This document shows positions 18,177 to 24,203 of a stretch of 64,000 nt of DNA, in pieces (positions within the stretch are counted from its first letter, which is position 1; every line of letters begins with the position of its first letter). The notes beneath the pieces are model-generated. The model saw only the letters and a list, made by a program, of their open reading frames with translations, had not been told where the DNA came from and ran no database searches. The position numbers and the translations under genes were made by a program. Origin of the DNA: Bradyrhizobium semiaridum (GTDB taxonomy: Bacteria; Pseudomonadota; Alphaproteobacteria; Rhizobiales; Xanthobacteraceae); NCBI RefSeq assembly GCF_020329505.1, contig NZ_JAGKJJ010000019.1, positions 1-64,000 on the forward strand, written 5' to 3'.

Positions 18177-18211
18177 GGGATTGGCGAAAAGACCATCGCT
18201 CCGCCAATCCC
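18177..18211 (-). promoter_or_regulatory. Hairpin in the riboswitch expression platform
   Basis: In the minus-strand transcript a perfect 10-bp stem (GGGATTGGCG ... CGCCAATCCC) forms between the riboswitch aptamer and the first gene, with a 15-nt loop. No immediate U-run follows; a TTTTT lies about 8 bases later. The stem's TTGGC can instead pair with the adjacent GCCAA, the 3' strand of the aptamer's P1. The two folds are therefore mutually exclusive. It may be a terminator or another control structure. Confidence 0.55.
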
Positions 18212-18220
18212 TTGGCTAAC

Positions 18221-18331
18221 GAGGTCTCCCGGGTTTTTGTCCCGCCGTGCACCTGCGGGGATGTCTCTCCCGCAAGCGGCTGCTCTCGGACCAGCACCTT
18301 GCATACTCAAGGTCGGAACCCTAGCGGCCAA
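18221..18331 (-). ncRNA. Guanidine-I riboswitch (ykkC class)
   Basis: Read on the minus strand, the highly conserved blocks of the ykkC/guanidine-I aptamer occur in order: CTAGGGTTCCG (from 18324), CTGGTCCGAGAGC, GCACGGCGGGACAAAAA and CCCGGGAGA (ending near 18223). Flanking TTGGC (18327-18331) and GCCAA (18212-18216) can close stem P1. The class binds guanidinium and usually switches expression on. It stands directly before the binding-protein gene and so controls the whole transporter-DUF1989-carboxylase operon. It is the strongest sequence evidence that the operon handles guanidine rather than urea. Recognised by motif only; no covariance search was run. Confidence 0.92.
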
Positions 18332-18345
18332 CTCGGCACCTTCGA

Positions 18346-18361
18346 TGCACGAGCCGTGCCA
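18346..18361 (-). promoter_or_regulatory. Sigma-54 (-24/-12) promoter of the guanidine operon
   Basis: On the minus strand TGGCACGGCTCGTGCA matches the RpoN consensus TGGCACGNNNNTTGCW at all defined positions but one (G for the first T of TTGC), with correct GG-GC spacing. The expected transcription start, about 12 bases past the GC, falls near 18336, a few bases before the first riboswitch stem. RpoN control fits nitrogen-source scavenging. Confidence 0.7.
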
Positions 18362-18407
18362 CAACATGCTGATTTGAATCTCATAGGATTTTTCGGCGCC
18401 GGCCGTT

Positions 18408-18451
18408 CAGACCCACGAACGGTCTGCTCAAAAACTACGCAGGTCTGCTCA
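18408..18451 (-). promoter_or_regulatory. Repeated activator-site candidates upstream of the sigma-54 promoter
   Basis: TGAGCAGACC occurs twice in direct orientation on the minus strand (18442-18451 and 18421-18430), exactly 21 bp apart, i.e. two helical turns. A related inverted half, GGGTCTG (18408-18414, minus strand), forms an inverted repeat with the nearer copy. They lie about 70-115 bp upstream of the predicted start, where sigma-54 activators bind. They do not look like NtrC sites. Confidence 0.5.
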
Positions 18452-18523
18452 GAATTGGCTCTGTCATTTCACCGCCTTGGCTCGCAGGATCACGCGAACG
18501 CAGGTGCCAACGCGGGAGGTCCG

Positions 18524-18637
18524 ATGCGCAAGCTTCTGAGTGTCCTGTTTGGCGGGCTCTGGCGCGGACTGCACGGCCGCCATGGCCTGGTGCCGAGCTG
18601 CGATCTTCGCGCGCGCGGCGCTCGACGGTCCGGCTAG
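18524..18637 (+). CDS. Possible 37-residue small protein
   Basis: A short frame (MRKLLSVLFGGLWRGLHGRH onwards) begins at an ATG preceded by GGGAGG with 5-base spacing, an unusually good ribosome site. The first 17 residues are amphipathic or membrane-leaning; the tail is arginine-rich. It overlaps the convergent end of the LysR-type gene by a few bases. It may equally be a chance frame or the remnant of a longer gene. Confidence 0.25.
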   Translation: MRKLLSVLFGGLWRGLHGRHGLVPSCDLRARGARRSG

Positions 18638-19548
18638 GCCGGCGTGCCAACTTCCTTCCTGTACTCGGCCGTCTCAGCGCGCACCAGCTCGCAGAATTCG
18701 AGCGCAAGACGGCTGCGCGGCCGTTGCGAGGGAAACAGCAGCACGGTGGTGATCTCGATCCGCGGCAGGAACGGCTTGAGCACGATGCGGGAGCTGGCGA
18801 AATCGCGAGCGACGACGGGATCGACGATGGAAAACCCGAGGCCCTGCGCGACCAGAGCGCAGCGCTGCATGCTGTACTGAATCTCCGCGACCGTCCGGAC
18901 CTCGACCTTGGCATCCTCGAAGGCACGCTCGAGGCGGGACCGATGCGTCGCGCTCGGCGCGACCGCGATCATCGGCTCACCCTGCAAATCCTTCGGCCTG
19001 ATCGACCGCTTGGCGCGCAGCCGGTGCTGGCGCGGCAGCACGCAGACCGCCTCCATCGTCATCAGCAGTTCGTCATCGACGGCGGCAAAGCCCGGCTGCG
19101 GCCGGGCCAGCCCGACGTCGCACTGTCCCGCAGCAACGAGGCTCCAGACCCGTTCGGGACTGTGCACCGCCACTGACAGCATGATGTCGGGATGCTGCTT
19201 GGCGAAGGCCGCGACGATCCGCGGCATCAGCGAATAGGTGAACGCCGGCAGGCAGGCGACCCTGAGCGTTCCGCTGCCACGCGCCCGAATGTCGCGCGCC
19301 GCCCGCGCCAGATAGTCGAGCCCGACTTGGTTGCGCTCGACTTCGCGCAGGAAGATCTCGCCCTCCACCGTCAGCGTGACGCCGCCGCGCCCGCGTTCGA
19401 ACAGTGCAAAGCCGATCTCGCGCTCGAGCCGGGCGATCGCGCGACTGACGAAAGGCTGCCCGATCCGCAGGCTCAGGGCGGCCTTGGTGATTCCATTATG
19501 GCGCACGACCTCGCGAAACAGGTCGACGTGTCTCGGATTGAGCGACAT
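18634..19548 (-). CDS. LysR-family transcriptional regulator
   Basis: 304 residues from ATG at 19548 (a TTG two codons upstream is less likely). The N-terminal winged HTH spans about residues 3-60 (HVDLFREVVRHNGITKAALS ... QPFVSRAIARLEREIGFALF). An effector-binding domain begins about residue 90 (GTLRVACLPAFTYSLMPRIV) with typical SIVDPVVARDF near the end. It lies upstream of, and in the same direction as, the guanidine operon, but about 270 bp separates it from that promoter. It is divergent from the GNAT gene at 19617, its more usual type of target. Effector unknown. Confidence 0.88.
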   Translation of the reverse strand: MSLNPRHVDLFREVVRHNGITKAALSLRIGQPFVSRAIARLEREIGFALFERGRGGVTLTVEGEIFLREVERNQVGLDYLARAARDIRARGSGTLRVACLPAFTYSLMPRIVAAFAKQHPDIMLSVAVHSPERVWSLVAAGQCDVGLARPQPGFAAVDDELLMTMEAVCVLPRQHRLRAKRSIRPKDLQGEPMIAVAPSATHRSRLERAFEDAKVEVRTVAEIQYSMQRCALVAQGLGFSIVDPVVARDFASSRIVLKPFLPRIEITTVLLFPSQRPRSRLALEFCELVRAETAEYRKEVGTPA

Positions 19549-19616
19549 GACCAATCTGCATATGAACTGCCGTTGCGGTCATTTGACGGCATATCCGATA
19601 GCTGCGTCAATATGGC

Positions 19617-20231
19617 ATGGATTCCGCGAACCGCCATACCAGCTTCGCCACCGACCGCGTCCTGCTCGCAGCGATCACAGGTCCGGAGGCATGTGCGCAA
19701 TTGCCTGGCGATGTCGCCATGCTTCGCCAACTCGATCGCAGCGGCTCCCGTCAAGCGCACGCATCACGCCTCGCGGCGGCACTGAGCCGGGCGGCGACGA
19801 CGAATATTTTTGCCATCCAGGATGTAACATCGGGCGCCGTTCTCGGCTTTACCGGCTTCTCCACGATCATCCCCGAGGAGAAGCGGGCGACGCTCGCGCC
19901 GATCTGGAGCACCGGGCGCATGGACGAGGCGATGCTCGTCAGCCATGTCGCGCATCTGATGACGCGCTTTGCCTTCGAGGTGCTCGCCGTCGAGCGGGCC
20001 GAGCTCCATCTGGAATGGCGACTGCGGCGCAACCTCGATCTCTACACCGGCCTCGGCTTCCGCTGCGAAGGCCGGCTGCGCGCCTATTTCGCGACCGATG
20101 ACGGTCGGTCCGCCGACGCGGCCAGTCTCAGCGTGGTTCGTTCGGAATGGCCAGCCATTGCCGACCGGCAGCGCCAGGTCCTCGCCGGCGAAGCATGGCG
20201 CGGCCGGCTGCCGTCTGATCGTCCTTCATAG
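19617..20231 (+). CDS. GNAT-family N-acetyltransferase (RimJ/RimL-like)
   Basis: 204 residues. Recognisable GNAT segments are FAIQDVTSGAVLGFTGFSTI (beta strands 2-3), APIWSTGRMDEAMLVSHVAH and VLAVERAELHLEWRLRRNLD LYTGLGFRCEGRLRAYF (C-terminal motif with the LGF/EG pattern). The acetyl-CoA loop (Q/RxxGxG/A) is not obvious, so catalytic competence is uncertain. It is divergent from the LysR-type gene with a 68-bp gap, the normal layout for LysR control of a neighbour. Substrate unknown. Confidence 0.7.
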   Translation: MDSANRHTSFATDRVLLAAITGPEACAQLPGDVAMLRQLDRSGSRQAHASRLAAALSRAATTNIFAIQDVTSGAVLGFTGFSTIIPEEKRATLAPIWSTGRMDEAMLVSHVAHLMTRFAFEVLAVERAELHLEWRLRRNLDLYTGLGFRCEGRLRAYFATDDGRSADAASLSVVRSEWPAIADRQRQVLAGEAWRGRLPSDRPS

Positions 20232-20294
20232 GTGAGAAAGCCACCGCTCGATCGTTCGAGCGGCAGCTTCGCGTCTTGCGTGAGTCAAAAGAGA

Positions 20295-20399
20295 TCAGCT
20301 GCCGGGTGCCTGGTATGACGGGCGCAGCTTGACCGCGTTCTGGCGCACCTGTTTGATCTCGTCCTACGTGAACAGCCGCATCAGCTTGACGTTCTGCAT
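20295..20399 (-). pseudogene. Amber-interrupted 34-codon mini-gene
   Basis: A perfect Shine-Dalgarno (AAGGAGG, 20411-20417) stands 11 bases upstream of an ATG at 20399. The frame reads MQNVKLMRLFT, then TAG (20366-20364), then DEIKQVRQNAVKLRPSYQAP and a terminal TGA at 20295. The part after the stop is protein-like and in the same frame. One C-to-T change from CAG would create the TAG. Most simply a decayed small gene; no function is recognised. Confidence 0.35.
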
Positions 20400-20623
20400 G
20401 GCGCCTGCTGCCTCCTTCTGAGATTGGCAATAATTTTCGACCCCGTTCCGACCCAGTCGTCACGAGGCATCGCGTCTGAAATGTCACCAGTAAATTTGCC
20501 CGCCGTGGGCACAAAGGCCGCCAATGACCGCCGGAATCTCGGCACATCCCGGTGACGGCTCTCCAACACGATACATCGGCTGACGTTCGCGCGGAGGGGC
20601 GGCTGCGCAATCAGCGCGGACAC

Positions 20624-20651
20624 AAAAAGAACCCCGCCTCGCGGCGGGGCT
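20624..20651 (-). terminator. Rho-independent terminator of the Q/T/N-rich protein gene
   Basis: On the minus strand AGCCCCGCC-GCGA-GGCGGGGTT is followed by CTTTTTG, starting 17 bp after the stop of the gene at 20668. Confidence 0.85.
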
Positions 20652-20667
20652 CTCGCGTGAGCTGCTG

Positions 20668-22446
20668 CTACTTGCTGCCGGTCGAACCCTGACCGGTGTT
20701 ATTTTGCGCGGGCGTCTGTGCGCCCTGGCCCGAGACCGACGATGACGGACCGCTGTTCTGGCCGGACTGCGTGTTCTGATTTGCGTTCGGCTGGTTGCCG
20801 CTCTGTCCGACGGTGGACTGGTTCTGCGGCGCAGCCTGTCCCGTCGTATTCTGCTGCGGGGCTGGCTGCTGAGCCGACGGCTGGTTGCTGGTCTGGCCCG
20901 ATGTCGACTGGTTCTGGTTTTGCGGCGCCTGGCCGGTGGTTTGTCCAGTCGTGTTCTGCTGGTTAGGCTGCTGAGTGCCAGCCTGCCCGCTGGTCGACTG
21001 GTTCTGCGGCGCGTTGGCCTGACCGGTCGTGTTCTGTTGCGCGCCGCCCTGGCCGACCGTCGACTGGCTTTGCCCGGCTCCCTGACCGAAGCGCTCAGAC
21101 AGTCCCAATGCGGTCACTGTCCGCGTATCGATGCTGCCGCTGGTCGAGATGCCCTCGCGACGCTGGAACGTGATCAGCGCCTCGCGGGTGCGCGAGCCGA
21201 GCACGCCGTCGGCCTCGCCGACCAGCAGGCCGCGATCGATCAGCACCTGCTGCACTTCGCGGATCTGCTGCGGGCTCAGATCCATCATCGCCATGCTGCC
21301 GCCGCCGCTCCTGCCACCGCGCTGGCTGTAGTGCGTTCGCGGTCCGACCGGGACCACGTCGACAACGCGGCGGCTCCGATCGAGGAACACGACCTCGTCC
21401 TCGACGATGAAGAAGCTGTCGTCGCGATAATACGGGAACGCATCGATCAGCGCCGGATAGGCCGAGACCGACACCGCATTGAAGTGGCTCGGCACGACCG
21501 CACCCGCGTGGACTGCGAAGTTGATCGAGTTGACGTTGACGCGCGGCGCGTTGCGTGCCGACAGCACTGATTGCTGGATCGTGCTCTGCTGCTGCGCGGT
21601 CACGGTGCGGCCGGCCTGGGTTTGCACCGTTGCGTTCGACTGGGTCTGGGCGGCGGCGCCGGTCTGACCCTGCGTCTGGCCGCTCGTCTGACCAGTGGTC
21701 TGGTTGGTCTGACCGGTCGTCTGGTTAGTCTGACCAGTCGTTTGGTTGGGATCCGTGCGGCCCTGTGCCGTACCCGGCTGCTGCTGAGTGGCGGCGCCCG
21801 TCGTGCTCTGGCCGGCTCTCGGGTTCTGGCCGGTCGTCGTGCTCGAGCCCTTGCTCTGGCCTGTCGTCATACCTTCGCGCTGGTTCGCGGCACCGCTGCG
21901 GTTCTGCTGCTGGCTCTCTCGTGTCGCGGCGCTGCCGCGTTCGCGGGAGTCATCGCGGCCGGTTTGCTCGCGGTCACGCCGGCTCTGTCCGACGGTCTGA
22001 TCGCTTCTCGACCGGTCACGCTGGATTTGCTGTTCGCCGCGCTGCTCGGCGCGGCCACTGTCGCGGGCCTGTCCGGTCGTCTGGCCCCGCGCACTCTCGC
22101 CGCGCTCGGCGGCGCCATCGCGGCCCATCTGCCGCTCAGCCTGGCCTTGTGCACGTCCGCGTTCGCTCATGCCGGATTCTCCGCCGCGTCCGCGGCCTTC
22201 CGTCATGCCTCCGCTTCGCGCTGCGCCCGAGGGGCTGCCGCGCATTTCACCGCCGGAACGTCCCTCCGACGCGCCTGCGGATGATCCGCGTTCGCCGCCG
22301 GCTCCGGCGCCCATGCTCGCACCGCCGCCTGCACCGCCGCCACCGCCGGCACCTTCGCGCATGCCCTGTGCCGAGGCGACGCTGACGCCGACCAACAGCA
22401 GCGCTGTCGTCAGCAGCAACTTGTTCTTTGCAATCTTGCTCTGCAT
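20668..22446 (-). CDS. Secreted low-complexity protein with DUF1236-like and peptidoglycan-binding-like domains
   Basis: 592 residues from ATG at 22446, chosen because GGAGGAG lies upstream and a signal peptide follows (KNKLLLTTALLLVGVSVASA, cut near residue 27). Order: Gly/Ala-rich segment; Arg/Ser/Gln-rich segment; TTGQTNQ-type repeats; a folded part (FAVHAGAVVPSHFNAVSVSA ... FIVEDEVVFLDRSRRVVDVV) like DUF1236; a PG_binding_1-like repeat (SPQQIREVQQVLIDRGLLVG, then TREALITFQRREG); and a C-terminal Gln/Asn/Thr/Gly-rich tail with NTTGQ repeats. Likely an envelope or surface protein. A terminator follows. Function unknown. Confidence 0.75.
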   Translation of the reverse strand: MQSKIAKNKLLLTTALLLVGVSVASAQGMREGAGGGGGAGGGASMGAGAGGERGSSAGASEGRSGGEMRGSPSGAARSGGMTEGRGRGGESGMSERGRAQGQAERQMGRDGAAERGESARGQTTGQARDSGRAEQRGEQQIQRDRSRSDQTVGQSRRDREQTGRDDSRERGSAATRESQQQNRSGAANQREGMTTGQSKGSSTTTGQNPRAGQSTTGAATQQQPGTAQGRTDPNQTTGQTNQTTGQTNQTTGQTSGQTQGQTGAAAQTQSNATVQTQAGRTVTAQQQSTIQQSVLSARNAPRVNVNSINFAVHAGAVVPSHFNAVSVSAYPALIDAFPYYRDDSFFIVEDEVVFLDRSRRVVDVVPVGPRTHYSQRGGRSGGGSMAMMDLSPQQIREVQQVLIDRGLLVGEADGVLGSRTREALITFQRREGISTSGSIDTRTVTALGLSERFGQGAGQSQSTVGQGGAQQNTTGQANAPQNQSTSGQAGTQQPNQQNTTGQTTGQAPQNQNQSTSGQTSNQPSAQQPAPQQNTTGQAAPQNQSTVGQSGNQPNANQNTQSGQNSGPSSSVSGQGAQTPAQNNTGQGSTGSK

Positions 22447-22542
22447 TGCCGATCTCCTCCTCCAAACGTGGCGGTTGTTCCGTTCGCAAAGCTGGCGCCT
22501 GACATCGGCGTTCGCTCTGGCGGAGCCGCGCTCCAAAGGTCA

Positions 22543-22579
22543 GGTGAGCCTCGTTGCACTGGGGTGCACGCGGCTCACC
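22543..22579. repeat. Strong 37-bp hairpin between divergent secreted-protein genes
   Basis: GGTGAGCC and GGCTCACC close an inner TGCAC-TGGG-GTGCA stem, giving an almost uninterrupted inverted repeat. It lies about 100 bp upstream of the minus-strand start at 22446 and about 250 bp from the plus-strand start at 22831. It may be an operator or an RNA structure; there is no T-run. The remainder of 22447-22830 holds no gene that I can see. Confidence 0.6.
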
Positions 22580-22830
22580 AACGAACCTGCCTCGCTTACA
22601 AACAGCGGTGCCGCGGCAGCCGTTCCTAGGCGAGTGCTCGACGCGACATTTGGCGCCTCCGGGAACACCTGCACGATCATCCGGCGCGCGGCGCCCGGCC
22701 AGTTCCGTTCAGCTGTGAACAGTTGTTCCGGTATCGGCGGGTCCGCGCCGCCGGCGGCGCGCCTTCGCTCGCAACCAACGCCGTTCTCTCCCGTTGATCG
22801 GCAGGGCAATCACCAGCGAAGGAGGATCAC

Positions 22831-23238
22831 ATGAAGAAGACAGCACTTGTTCTTTCGACGGTCGGCGCGCTCGGCTTGAGCTCGGTCGCTGCGCCGGCGC
22901 CGGCCGAAGCACGCGATGGATTCGGCCGCGCGGTCGCTGGCGGCTTGATCGCCGGCGCGGTCGTCGGCGGGCTCGCCTCATCGGCCTACGCCTGGAGTCC
23001 TGGTTACGGCTATGGTCCCGGGTACGGCTACTACGGCGGCTACGCCCCTGCGTACTACGCACCTGCCTATTACGGCAGCTACGCTTATGACGACGATTAT
23101 GTCGGGCCGTATCGTTGGGGCGGCGGATACACCACGACATACTATTCCGGATACCGGCCGGCTTACCGCTATCGTTATGCGGTCCGCCCGGCTTTCGGCT
23201 CCTACGCCTACTACCGCGGCGCCTATCCGCGGTGGTGA
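22831..23238 (+). CDS. Small secreted Tyr/Gly-rich protein
   Basis: 135 residues with AAGGAGG seven bases before the ATG. The N-terminus is a signal peptide (MKKTALVLSTVGALGLSSVA, cut near AEA/RD at about 28). It is followed by a glycine/alanine-rich hydrophobic stretch (RAVAGGLIAGAVVGGLASSA) and then repeats such as GYGYGPGYGYYGGY and YAPAYYAPAYYGSYAYDDDY. Such small exported proteins are common in rhizobia; none has a defined role that I can assign. A GC-rich hairpin follows the stop. Confidence 0.75.
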   Translation: MKKTALVLSTVGALGLSSVAAPAPAEARDGFGRAVAGGLIAGAVVGGLASSAYAWSPGYGYGPGYGYYGGYAPAYYAPAYYGSYAYDDDYVGPYRWGGGYTTTYYSGYRPAYRYRYAVRPAFGSYAYYRGAYPRW

Positions 23239-23247
23239 TATCGAGCG

Positions 23248-23274
23248 GAGGCCCGCGTGCTGAACGCGGGCCTC
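23248..23274 (+). terminator. Hairpin after the Tyr/Gly-rich protein gene
   Basis: GAGGCCCGCG-TGCTGAA-CGCGGGCCTC, a perfect 10-bp stem starting 9 bases past the stop codon. No T-run follows, so termination may be weak. Confidence 0.6.
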
Positions 23275-23393
23275 TGCCCGGCGCTCTGAGACGCGTGAAG
23301 ATGATCGAGAAGACGCGTGGCTCGCGGCCGCAAGTCGGCCTGCGCCCGTTGGGCTCCGGCGTGACATCCTTCGCACGCTACGCGAGCGAAGGA

Positions 23394-23468
23394 TGGTGGG
23401 TGCGACAGGGATCGAACCTGTGACCCCTACCATGTCAAGGTAGTGCTCTCCCGCTGAGCTACGCACCC
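23394..23468 (-). tRNA. tRNA-Val (GAC)
   Basis: The minus strand gives a complete cloverleaf of 75 nt including encoded CCA. Acceptor GGGTGCG pairs with CGCACCC; the D-arm holds GCTCAGCGGGAGAGC; the anticodon stem CTACC/GGTAG has loop TTGACAT (anticodon GAC, valine); the T-arm is CACAGGTTCGATCCCTGTC. It lies downstream of cpdR on the same strand, 79 bp away. Confidence 0.96.
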
Positions 23469-23547
23469 CAAATCGTATTGGGTCGGGTCCCTATAACGGA
23501 CCCGGACGGGGCAGGCAAGGACGCAAAGTCGTTAATTCAGGCCCGAA

Positions 23548-23907
23548 TCAGGCCGCCAGCAGCTTATTCACTTCGCTGACCAGCTCCCGCAGGTGCACCG
23601 GCTTGGCCAGCACCTTGGCGTTCTTCGGCGCCTCCGAATCGGAATTGAGGGCGACCGCAGCGAAGCCGGTGATGAACATGATCTTGATGTCGGGGTCGAG
23701 TTCCGAGGCGCGGCGCGCCAGCTCGATGCCGTCCATCTCCGGCATTACGATATCGGTGAGCAGCATTTCGAACGGCTCCTCGCGGAGCCGCTGGTAGGCC
23801 GACATGCCGTTGTCGTGCGGCGAGACCTTGAAACCGGCGTTTTCCAACGCCTTGACCAGGAAGCGGCGCATATCGTTGTCGTCTTCCGCGAGGAGAATTT
23901 TCGGCAT
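23548..23907 (-). CDS. cpdR: CpdR single-domain response regulator
   Basis: 119 residues, a receiver domain with no output domain. The acidic pair is EDDND at 8-12, the phospho-acceptor is Asp52 (LLTDIVMPEMDG), and the switch Thr/Lys positions are in FITGFAAVALNS and VLAKPVHLRELVSEV. Length and MPKILLAEDDNDMRRFLVKA match CpdR of Caulobacter and rhizobia. There, unphosphorylated CpdR brings substrates and ClpXP to the cell pole during cell-cycle-controlled proteolysis, and the CckA-ChpT relay phosphorylates it. It is divergent from the N-formylglutamate amidohydrolase gene; tRNA-Val follows. Confidence 0.9.
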   Translation of the reverse strand: MPKILLAEDDNDMRRFLVKALENAGFKVSPHDNGMSAYQRLREEPFEMLLTDIVMPEMDGIELARRASELDPDIKIMFITGFAAVALNSDSEAPKNAKVLAKPVHLRELVSEVNKLLAA

Positions 23908-24203
23908 GGCAGGGATCGTCGAATCCGGCGTTGAGGATCTGTCCGGACACTAAGCCCGACAGTCGGTAAATTTCGGGTGAAATTTGCGCCCGGCCAGCGC
24001 CGGCGAGCGCAAGCTATTTGTGGACCGAAGGGCGCATCGAATCAACAGGAGCGATTTTTCCGCTCCTAAGATGCGTTCCAGCCGCCAACCACGCTCTTTT
24101 CACTTGGCAGAATGGCCGCGATTACCGACAATGTGCGCCCATAAATCTCCGCTTTTCCGGCAGAAATCCGGACCTGGCGGACACAAGGGACGGCGCCAAG
24201 GGA

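Noticed and set aside
21600..21760. Possible CRISPR-like or tandem DNA repeat array
   Set aside because: The short-period repetition lies inside a coding frame and encodes TTGQTNQ-type peptide repeats; there are no uniform repeats with unique spacers.
23330..23400. Attachment site next to tRNA-Val
   Set aside because: No integrase gene and no repeated tRNA 3' end is visible nearby; neighbouring genes look like core genome.
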